From the NCBI GenBank assembly GCA_017397645.1, contig JAFQIE010000032.1, forward strand, positions 1 through 40,632: 40,632 nt of DNA, written 5' to 3'. Origin of the DNA: Lachnospiraceae bacterium (lineage in GTDB: Bacteria > Bacillota > Clostridia > Lachnospirales > Lachnospiraceae). The notes under the pieces are model-generated. The model was given only the letters and a program-made list of their open reading frames with translations. It did not search any database and had not been told where the DNA came from. The translations under genes were made by a program, and so were the position numbers. This document shows positions 8,407 to 15,762 of this stretch, piece by piece. Within the stretch, counting starts at the first letter, position 1. Each line of letters starts with the position of its first letter.

Positions 8407-9014
8407 GCGGATACGTTGGCATTAATCTAAGAGATATATTGAATGATGAAACTTTAGGAGAGAACGCTGCAAAAAGCCTTCTCTCCTCTTTTTCTTGTCC
8501 ACTAAATCATGATGTAGAACATTTCTTACACCACACAGCAATTGAATTTTCAAAGCAAGGCATTTCAAGTACATACCTAATTATGGCATCCTACAAGGAA
8601 AAATATGTTTTGGTCGGCTATTTTACTCTTGCAAACAAAATCTTTTGTATTGACAAAAACAGTCTGCCGAGTAAACCATGGAAAAAACGAATGGCTAAAT
8701 TTGGACAATTTGATAAAACAATTCAGCGCTATACAATTTCAGCACCCCTAATAGGACAATTGGGCAAGAATTATACCAACAGCTATAATAACCTAATAAG
8801 CGGTGATGAAATTTTAAAACTCGCACTCGACAAAGTCCGCGAAATGCAAAATATCGTTGGCGGAAAAATTGTTTATTTGGAGTGCGAACAAAAAGAACCA
8901 CTCCTTGAGTTCTACTCCCGAAATGGATTTGTGAATTTTGGCACTAGAACCCTTGATAAAGATGAAACCAACTTAGCTGGTGAATCATTAGCTCAATTGT
9001 TAAAATACATGTGA
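8403..9014 (+). CDS. GNAT-fold acetyltransferase, putative toxin
   Basis: A 203-residue GNAT-family protein. The strand before the acetyl-CoA loop reads RYTISAPLIGQLGKNY (about residues 112-127), with an RxxGxG-like loop reduced to GQLGKN. The C-terminal part, GGKIVYLECEQKEPLLEFYSRNGF, is the standard GNAT strand-helix that ends in an NGF turn. GNAT toxins of this size acetylate charged tRNAs and are paired with a small upstream antitoxin. Here the partner is a 56-residue protein overlapping by four bases. The GC content is visibly lower than that of the metabolic genes to the right, which fits acquired DNA. An ordinary small-molecule acetyltransferase is the alternative. Confidence 0.7.
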   Translation: MSGYVGINLRDILNDETLGENAAKSLLSSFSCPLNHDVEHFLHHTAIEFSKQGISSTYLIMASYKEKYVLVGYFTLANKIFCIDKNSLPSKPWKKRMAKFGQFDKTIQRYTISAPLIGQLGKNYTNSYNNLISGDEILKLALDKVREMQNIVGGKIVYLECEQKEPLLEFYSRNGFVNFGTRTLDKDETNLAGESLAQLLKYM

Positions 9015-9061
9015 TTAAACGTAAATTCATACGGAAGATGGGGTGAGGCGGAGAACTTGGA

Positions 9062-9212
9062 CCGCATTAAATTGAGAAACTGCGGCACTCGGATTTTGAA
9101 AAAATCCTCGTTCTCGCAGCTTTCGCAGCATAAAGACAGGAGAATCCACGATGTTGCTTGCAAGCAATCATTCGTGAATTCTCCTGTCTTTACGTTTCTC
9201 AATTCAATGCGG
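9062..9212. repeat. Branched inverted-repeat element beside tRNA-Leu
   Basis: An outer stem (9062-9080, CCGCATTAAATTGAGAAAC, with 9194-9212; one mismatch) encloses two further hairpins. Hairpin 1 (9080-9119) pairs CTGCG...GGATTTT with AAAATCC...CGCAG imperfectly. Hairpin 2 (9132-9191) pairs AAAGACAGGAGAAT with ATTCTCCTGTCTTT over about 20 bp, with an almost palindromic TTGCTTGCAAGCAA tip. Together they would fold as a three-way junction in DNA or RNA. The right outer arm runs into the 3' end of the tRNA. A copy of CGGAAGATGGG from the tRNA 3' end also lies at 9033-9043, just outside the left arm. No coding sequence is credible here. Confidence 0.7.
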
Positions 9213-9291
9213 AAGATGGGACTTGAACCCACACGGTGTAACCACCACAAGATCCTTAGTCTTGCTCGTCTGCCAATTCCGACACTTCCGC
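9208..9291 (-). tRNA. tRNA-Leu (anticodon AAG)
   Basis: On the minus strand the acceptor stem is GCGGAAG (9291-9285) paired with CTTCCGC (9215-9209), with A as discriminator (9208). The D-arm contains AATTGGCAGAC, as usual for tRNA-Leu. The anticodon stem CAAGA/TCTTG encloses CTAAGGA, giving anticodon AAG. A long class II variable arm and the T-loop GGTTCAAGTCC follow. The 3' CCA is not encoded. A near-consensus promoter precedes it (9313-9341). Confidence 0.93.
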
Positions 9292-9312
9292 ATTACGCCA
9301 CGCGCAAGTGTT

Positions 9313-9341
9313 ATAATACCATTACTTACAACTAAAGTCAA
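9313..9341 (-). promoter_or_regulatory. Promoter of the tRNA-Leu gene
   Basis: On the minus strand, TTGACT (9341-9336), a 17-base spacer and TATTAT (9318-9313) precede the mature tRNA 5' end by about 21 bases. This is a strong housekeeping-type promoter and makes the tRNA independent of the kdgK operon upstream. Confidence 0.8.
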
Positions 9342-9371
9342 TCATTTTCTGAAATTTTTGACACGAATTAA

Positions 9372-9409
9372 GAAGAAAAAAGAAGGTCTCCCGCTCGGGA
9401 AGACCTTCT
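9372..9409 (-). terminator. Terminator of the uronate operon
   Basis: On the minus strand, AGAAGGTCTTCCCGAGCGGG pairs back through GAGACCTTCT in a strong GC-rich hairpin (9409-9381), followed by TTTTTTCTT. It lies 20 bases after the kdgK stop codon. Confidence 0.9.
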
Positions 9410-9429
9410 CGCCATTTCAACAATAAATC

Positions 9430-10461
9430 TTATCTCTGCACACGACCGGAAGCATCGCCACCTGCAAGTGTCTCAACTTCTTTTCTGGATACAAGGTTGA
9501 AGTCGCCGGGGATGGTGTGCTTCAATGCGGAAGCTGCTACACCGTACTCCAATGCTGCCTTGAAATCCTTACCGTCCAACATACCGCAGATAACGCCTGC
9601 TGCGAAGGAGTCACCGCCACCTACACGGTCAACGATAGGATGGATGCTGTACTCTTTGGAGTGATAGAACTCCTTGGTATCTCTGGAATAGATACATGCA
9701 GACCAACCATTGTCGGATGCGGAATGACTTACACGCAGGGAGGATACGCAGTACTCGAAGTTATAGTCTGCTACCATCTGCTCGAAAATGGACTTGTAAC
9801 CTGCCAGTTCCAAATCACCGCTGGTTACATCAGTGTTGCCGGGCTTGTAGCCAAGTACCAACTCAGCATCTTCTTCGTTACCGATACATACGTCTACGTA
9901 CTGCATCAGGTTCTTCATGATTCTCTGTGCCTTCTCGGAAGACCACAATTTCTTACGGAAGTTCAAGTCTACGGAAACCTTTACGCCATGCTTCTTTGCA
10001 GCTTTCAAAGCTTCCTCAGTAAGTGCTGCAGCTGCATCGGATACAGCGGGAGTGATTCCGGTAAAGTGGAACCAGTCAGCACCTGCAAAGATTGCATCAA
10101 AATCGAATTCATCAGCAGTTGCAGTAGAGATAGAGGAATGTGCTCTATCGTAAACCACCTTGGAAGGTCTCATGGAAGAACCGCTTTCCAAGAAGTAGAT
10201 ACCAAGTCTCTCACCACATTTCGCAATGTGCTTGGTGCCTACATTGTACTTTCTCAGTGCTGCCACTGCACACTCACCGATTTCGTTGTTGGGAACTGCA
10301 GTCACGAACTCAGTGTCATGACCATAGTTTGCCAAAGATACAGCTACATTTGCTTCACCGCCACCGTAGCATACATCGAACTCGTCAGCCTGAATAAACT
10401 TCTCAAAATTAGGGGTGGACAATCTCAACATGATTTCACCCATGGTAATTACTTTTGCCAT
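9430..10461 (-). CDS. kdgK: 2-dehydro-3-deoxygluconate (KDG) kinase
   Basis: A 343-residue cytoplasmic PfkB-family sugar kinase that phosphorylates KDG at C6 to KDPG with ATP. The N-terminus (ITMGEIMLRLS, then CYGGGEANVAVSLANYG) is the KDG-kinase version of the first PfkB signature. The second signature, VDRVGGGDSFAAGVICGML, is at about 280-298 and carries the catalytic Asp of GGGDSFAAG. A good ribosome site (AAGGAG) precedes ATG 10461. It is the last gene of a five-gene uronate operon, 77 bases after eda, whose product uses the KDPG made here. Length and motifs are normal for the family. Confidence 0.93.
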   Translation of the reverse strand: MAKVITMGEIMLRLSTPNFEKFIQADEFDVCYGGGEANVAVSLANYGHDTEFVTAVPNNEIGECAVAALRKYNVGTKHIAKCGERLGIYFLESGSSMRPSKVVYDRAHSSISTATADEFDFDAIFAGADWFHFTGITPAVSDAAAALTEEALKAAKKHGVKVSVDLNFRKKLWSSEKAQRIMKNLMQYVDVCIGNEEDAELVLGYKPGNTDVTSGDLELAGYKSIFEQMVADYNFEYCVSSLRVSHSASDNGWSACIYSRDTKEFYHSKEYSIHPIVDRVGGGDSFAAGVICGMLDGKDFKAALEYGVAASALKHTIPGDFNLVSRKEVETLAGGDASGRVQR

Positions 10462-10538
10462 TTTGTTTATCTCCTTATTTTAGATTACATATAGTACTTT
10501 GGGAAGGCTATATAGCCCAACCCTGTTTGTTGATCTAA

Positions 10539-11498
10539 CTATTTCTGCAAAAGATGAATTGCAAATCCACCCACTTCTTCTTTCATGTAAAGTGCTTTGT
10601 ATTTGCCCTTCTCGTCTCTCTTAGGATCTTCGAATTCTACACCCAAAACAGTGGTCATATAGTTCACTGCTCTCTCGATATAGTTGGTTCTAATCGCGAT
10701 ATGACCATTGGTACCCTTGAAAGGTGTCTTCATCACTTCCACGATGCCACCGGAGAAGATGGAGCTATTGCCAACCTTTACAGGAAGGCCGAACATAAAT
10801 CCATAACGGTTTGCAATCTTCAGCGCTTCTTCTTCATTTGCAGCATTGATACCAATATGAGCCAGTTCAAAACCAAGCATGGTCTGAACTGCTTCTCTGG
10901 TCAACTGCTCAATCTTGTCCCACTCGCCAGCGTTAATCAGGTCACTGGGAACCATCCAGGAACCGCCACATGCGATAATCTTATCAAAATCAAGATATGT
11001 GGTCAGGTTCTTCGCGCTGATACCACCGGTAGGCATGAACTTCATGTTGACATAAGGTGCTGCCATAGCTTTAATCTTAGCCAAACCGCCGGACTGCTCT
11101 GCGGGGAAGAATTTCACTACTTCCAAGCCCAGTTCAATGGCCTGCTCGATATCGGAAGGGCTTGAAGTACCGGGGGTAATGGGAATATTCTTCTCAATAC
11201 AGTATTTCACGGTGTTAGGATTTAAGCCGGGGCTAACGATGAACTTCGCGCCAGCTTCTACTGCTGCATCTACCTGTGCTGCGTTCAACACGGTACCTGC
11301 ACCTACGCACATCTCAGGGAAGTTTGTAGTCATAATCTTGATTGCTTCTGCTGCGGCACTTGTACGGAAAGTAACTTCTGCACAGGGAAGTCCGCCTGCA
11401 CACAAAGCCTTTGCCAAGGGAAGTGCATCCTCTGCCCGGTCAATCTTAACTACGGGCACAATACCGATTTTGCTAATCTGCTCTAATACGGGATACAT
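10539..11498 (-). CDS. eda: KDPG aldolase fused to a VOC-like domain
   Basis: Residues 1-205 are a class I KDPG/KHG aldolase that splits KDPG to pyruvate and glyceraldehyde-3-phosphate. Visible motifs are AEVTFRT (catalytic Glu), GAGTVL, the Schiff-base Lys region KFFPAE and FMPTGGI. From about residue 215 a second domain of roughly 105 residues (LAHIGINAANEEEALKIANR to FAIHLLQK) has the look of a vicinal-oxygen-chelate (glyoxalase-like) module. Typical aldolases of this family are about 205-215 residues, so this is a fusion. I chose ATG 11498, with AAAGAGG six bases before it, rather than the in-frame ATG at 11516 that overlaps that site. The extra domain's role is unknown; an accessory or regulatory function is guesswork. 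Confidence 0.9.
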   Translation of the reverse strand: MYPVLEQISKIGIVPVVKIDRAEDALPLAKALCAGGLPCAEVTFRTSAAAEAIKIMTTNFPEMCVGAGTVLNAAQVDAAVEAGAKFIVSPGLNPNTVKYCIEKNIPITPGTSSPSDIEQAIELGLEVVKFFPAEQSGGLAKIKAMAAPYVNMKFMPTGGISAKNLTTYLDFDKIIACGGSWMVPSDLINAGEWDKIEQLTREAVQTMLGFELAHIGINAANEEEALKIANRYGFMFGLPVKVGNSSIFSGGIVEVMKTPFKGTNGHIAIRTNYIERAVNYMTTVLGVEFEDPKRDEKGKYKALYMKEEVGGFAIHLLQK

Positions 11499-11570
11499 AA
11501 TTACCTCTTTCTGCATACTTGCATATTATTTTAATTTGTATTATTTACAATTCTTGTAATACCAATGCTT

Positions 11571-12209
11571 TTATGCCAGTACTTCTTTTACTGCCTCTGC
11601 AATTTTATCGCATTTGCAGTTTGCAAAGAAGTATTCTTGGAATCTCTCTCCGGAAAGCGCACCCTTGCAAAGTTCTCTGTCCAGATTCTTAAGGATGTTT
11701 ACCATGTCCACGTGGGTCACTTCCTTCACGCTGTCGAGAATCTTTTTGTTTCTCTGCTCAGGAACCACTCTCTCCTTAGGATATCCGCCGCCACCGGGCG
11801 CACAGAACAATTTCTCAAAGGTGTATTCCAAATTCAATTCACCACCCCAGCCGAAGCCTTGTGCAAAAGGCATAGCCACACAGTTACCATCATTTACCTG
11901 AGAGAACAGGTAGGCGTCAAGGGGAGATGTCACATGACCGCAAAGCACCTTAGGGAAGGAGTTGCAGGCAAGCATCGCGCCCTCGCCGGTACCACAACCG
12001 GTGATTACAAAATCTGCTGCACCGGAGTTCAGCAGCACTGCCGCCAAAATACCATTCTGTACATAAGTCAGGGCATTGGGATCCTCCGCACCATACATTC
12101 CATAGTTGAACACCTCATGTCCCATGGGCTCAACCACCTTTTTAAGTGTCGCGCAAATCAGTTCGTTCTTTGCTGCCTGACTGTTTTCATTGATTAATGC
12201 TATTTTCAT
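11571..12209 (-). CDS. RpiB/LacAB-family isomerase, DhuI-like
   Basis: A 212-residue protein of the RpiB/LacA/LacB sugar-isomerase family: it opens MKIALINENSQ, and TGCGTGEGAML (about 70-80) is the family's active-site loop. It is longer than ribose-5-phosphate isomerase B (about 150 residues). Its position between kduD and eda matches the streptococcal isomerase DhuI, an RpiB-family enzyme that interconverts 4-deoxy-L-threo-5-hexosulose uronate and 2,5-diketo-3-deoxygluconate during glycosaminoglycan use. The C-terminal half contains CAPGGGGYPKER and a cluster of charged helices. The same reaction is assigned to KduI, encoded two genes upstream, so the operon appears to hold both unrelated isomerase types. 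A different sugar-acid substrate is possible. Confidence 0.8.
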   Translation of the reverse strand: MKIALINENSQAAKNELICATLKKVVEPMGHEVFNYGMYGAEDPNALTYVQNGILAAVLLNSGAADFVITGCGTGEGAMLACNSFPKVLCGHVTSPLDAYLFSQVNDGNCVAMPFAQGFGWGGELNLEYTFEKLFCAPGGGGYPKERVVPEQRNKKILDSVKEVTHVDMVNILKNLDRELCKGALSGERFQEYFFANCKCDKIAEAVKEVLA

Positions 12210-12281
12210 TGTTTTGCCTCACTTGTTTCTTACACTCTGTCCCCGCCACGGTATACACCGCGCGGGGACGCTTTTACTAAA

Positions 12282-13085
12282 TTAGCCGGGCTGCTTGCCG
12301 ATATAAGCAAGGATACCGCCATCCACATAAAGGATGTGTCCGTTCACACCATTGGAAGCCTCGGAAGCCAGGAACACTGCAGGTCCTGTCAACTCTTCAG
12401 GCTGTAACCATCTGTTCGCAGGGGTCTTCGCACAGATGAACTGGTCGAAAGGATGTCTGCTGCCATCAGGCTGTACCTCACGCAGAGGAGCTGTCTGAGG
12501 GGTCTCGATGTAACCGGGGCCAAGGCCGTTACACTGAATATTATATTGGCCATATTCGGAACAAATATTTCTGGTCAACATCTTAAGGCCACCCTTTGCT
12601 GCAGCATATGCAGAAACGGTCTCACGTCCGAGCTCGGACATCATGGAACAAATGTTGATAATCTTACCTGCGCCCTTCTTCATCATGGAAGGAATCACTG
12701 CCTTTGCCATGATGAAAGGTGCATTCAAGTCTACATCGATAACCTGTCTGAACTGGGCTGCGGTCATCTCATGCATGGGGATTCTCTTGATGATACCTGC
12801 ATTGTTCACAAGGATGTCAATCACGCCAACTTCTGCCTCAATCTGAGCCACCAATGCGTTTACTGCGTCCTCATCGGTTACGTCGCATACATAACCATGT
12901 GCCTTAATGCCTTTTTCTGCGTATGCAGCAAGACCCTTGTCCACCAATTCCTGATTGATGTCGTTGAAACATACGGTAGCACCTGCCTCAGCATATGCGG
13001 AAGCAATTGCAAAACCGATACCGTAGGATGCACCTGTAACCAATGCTACTTTGCCTTCCAAAGAAAAGTTGATATACTTGTTCAT
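12282..13085 (-). CDS. kduD: SDR-family 2,5-diketo-3-deoxygluconate reductase (KduD/DhuD)
   Basis: A 267-residue short-chain dehydrogenase. The NAD(P)-binding TGASYGIG is at about 18-25, NNAGI at about 94-98, the catalytic Ser-Tyr-Lys is in ICSMMSELGRETVSAYAAAKG (Ser near 147, Tyr near 159, Lys near 163), and GPGYIETP follows. These enzymes are often annotated gluconate 5-dehydrogenase. Next to kduI, kdgK and eda, the fitting role is NADH-linked reduction of 2,5-diketo-3-deoxygluconate to KDG. A strong AAAAGGAGAG site precedes ATG 13085. Gap to kduI is 52 bases, to the RpiB-like gene 72 bases, with no terminator between. Confidence 0.88.
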   Translation of the reverse strand: MNKYINFSLEGKVALVTGASYGIGFAIASAYAEAGATVCFNDINQELVDKGLAAYAEKGIKAHGYVCDVTDEDAVNALVAQIEAEVGVIDILVNNAGIIKRIPMHEMTAAQFRQVIDVDLNAPFIMAKAVIPSMMKKGAGKIINICSMMSELGRETVSAYAAAKGGLKMLTRNICSEYGQYNIQCNGLGPGYIETPQTAPLREVQPDGSRHPFDQFICAKTPANRWLQPEELTGPAVFLASEASNGVNGHILYVDGGILAYIGKQPG

Positions 13086-13137
13086 TTTTAATACTCTCCT
13101 TTTATTTATATTTATCTACTCCCTAAGCAGATATAGA

Positions 13138-13998
13138 TTACATTAAATCCTTCATTGCCACGCCGTCCATGTCGTCGAAGTCCTGATTCTCTCCCACCAT
13201 ACCCCAGATAAAGGTATACGCTCTGGAACCGCATCCGGAATGGATGGACCAGCTGGGTGAGATCACTGCTTCTTCGTTTCTCATAATAATATGACGGGTT
13301 TCTGTGGGCTCGCCCATATAGTGCATTACGAATGCATCCTCAGGCATTTCAAAATACAGATACACTTCCATTCTTCTGTCATGGGTGTGGCAGGGCATGG
13401 TGTTCCATACGCTACCGGGCTCCAGTTTGGTCATTCCCATAACCAACTGGCAACTCTCCACCTGACCGGGAAGTATGTATTTGCAAATCACTCTGTGGTT
13501 TGCATCTTCCAAAGAGCCAAGCTCTACCTTGTTCTCATCTTTCACGATTACCACACCTTCTTCGGGTGTGCCGTTAGGTTTGATCACCACCGTGGGATAA
13601 GTCTTATGTGCAGGCGCGGAATTCAAATAGAACTTTGCAGGATTCTTCGCATCATCACTTGCAAAAACAATATCTTTGGATCCCATGCCGATATACATTG
13701 CTTCCTTGAAACCAATCTTGTATACCCTTCCATCAATGGTAATGGTACCTGCTCCGCCGATGTTAATAACTCCTAACTCTCTTCTCTGGCAGAAATACTC
13801 TGCACGAAGTTCGTCCCCTGCAGTCAATGCAATGGGCTCCACGGGTACTGCTGCACCTGTGATAATTCTGTCGATGTGGCTGTATACCAGTTTGATCTCA
13901 CCGGGCACGAAAAGGTTCTGAATCAGAAACTCCTCTCTCAGACGATCCGTGGTATAGTGCTTTACATCCCTAGGGGATACTGCTGTTCTAAGTTCCAC
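13138..13998 (-). CDS. kduI: 5-dehydro-4-deoxy-D-glucuronate isomerase
   Basis: A cupin-fold metal-dependent isomerase that converts 4-deoxy-L-threo-5-hexosulose uronate into 2,5-diketo-3-deoxygluconate. Very close to E. coli KduI: VYSHIDRIITG, RRELGVINIGGAGTITIDG, WNTMPCHTHDRRMEVYLYF (zinc-binding His/Glu) and SPSWSIHSGCG are all present. I prefer GTG 13998: it has an AGAGAGG site eight bases upstream and gives 286 residues, close to the family's about 278. The in-frame ATG at 14055 has no ribosome site and lies too near the predicted transcription start. First gene of the operon kduI-kduD-RpiB-like-eda-kdgK. Confidence 0.9.
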   Translation of the reverse strand: MELRTAVSPRDVKHYTTDRLREEFLIQNLFVPGEIKLVYSHIDRIITGAAVPVEPIALTAGDELRAEYFCQRRELGVINIGGAGTITIDGRVYKIGFKEAMYIGMGSKDIVFASDDAKNPAKFYLNSAPAHKTYPTVVIKPNGTPEEGVVIVKDENKVELGSLEDANHRVICKYILPGQVESCQLVMGMTKLEPGSVWNTMPCHTHDRRMEVYLYFEMPEDAFVMHYMGEPTETRHIIMRNEEAVISPSWSIHSGCGSRAYTFIWGMVGENQDFDDMDGVAMKDLM

Positions 13999-14072
13999 CT
14001 TGATAGCCTCTCTTTCCACGGGAAATTCACGTCCCAACAGACGAGCTTTCCCCATTGTTTATAAACGACTTT

Positions 14073-14101
14073 ATTATAACATATAATCCCAACAATTGCC
14101 A
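14073..14101 (-). promoter_or_regulatory. Probable promoter of the uronate operon
   Basis: On the minus strand there is a perfect TATAAT (14078-14073), about 75 bases before the GTG start of kduI. The -35 region at 17-base spacing is TGGCAA (14101-14096), a poor match, which suggests dependence on an activator or regulated firing. I see no clear palindromic operator. Confidence 0.5.
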
Positions 14102-14167
14102 TCCCATATTTTTATGTTTTTCTAACTAAAATTTAGCGTTTTGAAGTATTCGGGCAACTGTTTTGTG

Positions 14168-14209
14168 CAAAAAAAGAACCCCCTGTTTGCAAGTAGCAAA
14201 CCAGGGGTC
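14168..14209 (-). terminator. Terminator after the CorC/HlyC-type gene
   Basis: On the minus strand a 13-bp stem (ACCCCTGGTTTGC with GCAAACAGGGGGT) is followed by TTCTTTTTTT. It lies immediately after the stop codon at 14214. Confidence 0.9.
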
Positions 14210-14213
14210 TGTT

Positions 14214-15554
14214 TTATTGTTTTTCTTCTTCCTCTTCTTCGGGAAGTTCTTTTTTTATAACAATAGCTTCTTCTACCAAATGATCTTGGATTGTAACCAC
14301 ACGAATGGATAAAATATCTGTCTCCACCTGAGGGGTTTCGCCGTCACCGGGAATTGCTCCCAACGCATCAAAGACCAATCCATTGAAGGTTTCGTAATCC
14401 TCGGTGGGTTCTATCTTCACACCGATTGTCTCGGACAATTCCTCTAAGGGTAAACTTCCATGTACCTTCCAGGTATTCTCGTCCACCTGCTCTATCAAAG
14501 GTTTTTCTTCTTCCTGGGGCTCATCTACCTCGATGTCGCCCACCAATTTTTCCACCAAGTCATTGATGGTCACCATACCGCTGACACCGCTGTACTCATC
14601 TAATACAATGGCGATATTGCTGCGGTTGTGCTTCATATTCTTGAAAAGGACGTCCGCCTTCACGCTCTCAGGCACAAAGTATGCCGGTCGCACAGAAGTG
14701 GTTAATATATTTTCCCGACTCTTGTCCCGTTGACGGAAATAATCCTTGGAATTCAAGATTCCTACAACATTATCAACAGAATCCTCACACACGGGATAGA
14801 AGGTATGTCTGTTTTCGAAAATCACTTCCTCCCAGGCATCCATGGAATCTTCCATCCACAAAACCACCAGTTCCGTTCTGTGAGTAGCGATTTCGCCTGC
14901 TGTAAGATCGTCAAATTCAAACACATTCTGAATCAACTGTTTTTCTTCCGGGTCGATGGTTCCTTTTTCACTGCCCACGTCCACCATCATACGAATCTCT
15001 TCTTCACTGACATTTTCTTCTTCCGCATTGGGGTCAATTCTAAGAAGTCTGAGCACGCCATTGGTGGAAGCAGTCAAAAGCCATACGATGGGAGCAAATA
15101 AAACAGAAATTCCGTTAATCAGTCCGGAAATACCAAGGGCCAATTTCTCCGCATGTCGCATTGCCACCCGTTTGGGTACCAATTCGCCAAAAATCAGGGT
15201 TAAATAGGATAAAATCAAGGTGATTACTACGACCGCTATGGCATCCAACGTAGCTCTGGGAGCCTGCAGACCCAATCCAAGCAGCCAGTCCACTAAGCCG
15301 TCGGAAAAGTTCTCTGCCGCAAACGCACTGCCCATAAAACCGGACAGGGTAATTGCCACCTGAATGGTTGCCAAAAATCTGGCAGGCTGACTGGTCAGCT
15401 TCACAAGACGTTTTGCCCTCTTGTCACCTTCCTCTGCCATTTTATCCATCTTGTTGTCATTCATTGAGATAACAGCAATTTCCGCACACGCAAAAACCGC
15501 ATTCAATGCAATTAAGCCTAATTGCAATGCAATCATCGCTAAATAATTATTCAT
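14214..15554 (-). CDS. CNNM/CorC-HlyC family membrane protein
   Basis: A 446-residue protein with the standard architecture: an N-terminal DUF21/CNNM membrane domain with about four hydrophobic segments (residues 1-180, including AITLSGFMGSAFAAENFS and LIFGELVPKRVAM), then a CBS pair (about 205-335), then a CorC/HlyC C-terminal domain (about 350-435) ending in a Glu-rich tail. Members are implicated in divalent cation, mainly magnesium, transport or resistance; the hemolysin label is historical. ATG 15554 has GGAGGTGG upstream. A 19-codon ORF overlaps the start (15547-15606) and may couple translation. It has its own promoter at 15669-15698 and a terminator, so it is a separate unit from the neighbouring operons. 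Confidence 0.9.
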   Translation of the reverse strand: MNNYLAMIALQLGLIALNAVFACAEIAVISMNDNKMDKMAEEGDKRAKRLVKLTSQPARFLATIQVAITLSGFMGSAFAAENFSDGLVDWLLGLGLQAPRATLDAIAVVVITLILSYLTLIFGELVPKRVAMRHAEKLALGISGLINGISVLFAPIVWLLTASTNGVLRLLRIDPNAEEENVSEEEIRMMVDVGSEKGTIDPEEKQLIQNVFEFDDLTAGEIATHRTELVVLWMEDSMDAWEEVIFENRHTFYPVCEDSVDNVVGILNSKDYFRQRDKSRENILTTSVRPAYFVPESVKADVLFKNMKHNRSNIAIVLDEYSGVSGMVTINDLVEKLVGDIEVDEPQEEEKPLIEQVDENTWKVHGSLPLEELSETIGVKIEPTEDYETFNGLVFDALGAIPGDGETPQVETDILSIRVVTIQDHLVEEAIVIKKELPEEEEEEKQ

Positions 15555-15606
15555 TTGCTGCCACCTCCATCTGCTTTTCAGTATCGCTACTGTCCGCGTC
15601 GTCCAT
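15547..15606 (-). CDS. 19-residue leader ORF overlapping the CorC-type gene
   Basis: A tiny ORF (MDDADSSDTEKQMEVAANE) starts at ATG 15606 behind a very strong AAGGAGGAAATG site and ends at TAA inside the next start (AATGAATAA overlap). The ribosome site of the CorC-type gene lies within it. This layout suggests translational coupling or a leader peptide. It contains no run of a single regulatory amino acid and no obvious attenuator. It may have no function beyond coupling. Confidence 0.45.
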   Translation of the reverse strand: MDDADSSDTEKQMEVAANE

Positions 15607-15668
15607 TAATACATTTCCTCCTTCATAATTTGACACTATTCTATTCTGTAAAAAGATACAGATATTGT

Positions 15669-15698
15669 ATTATAGTACGATTACTCATCAATCGTCAA
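15669..15698 (-). promoter_or_regulatory. Promoter of the CorC-type gene
   Basis: On the minus strand, TTGACG (15698-15693), 18 bases, then TATAAT (15674-15669). It lies about 63 bases upstream of the leader ORF and reads toward the CorC-type gene. The transcript would begin with a leader of about 55-60 bases. Confidence 0.8.
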
Positions 15699-15762
15699 TT
15701 TCTTACATTGCTTCTTAGTCGTTTCTTAACCATTATAGCGCGTTTTGTGAAAATTTCAATAC

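Noticed and set aside
9057-9335. Plus-strand ORF across the inverted-repeat element and tRNA
   Set aside because: It would translate a tRNA and a hairpin element; no ribosome site or recognisable domain.
9517-10494. 325-codon plus-strand ORF opposite kdgK
   Set aside because: Long antisense frames arise from codon bias in the real gene; the translation is Cys-rich, domain-free and lies wholly over kdgK.
14055-14055. ATG 14055 as the start of kduI
   Set aside because: No ribosome site lies before it and it gives an N-terminus 19 residues longer than a start with a good site at GTG 13998.
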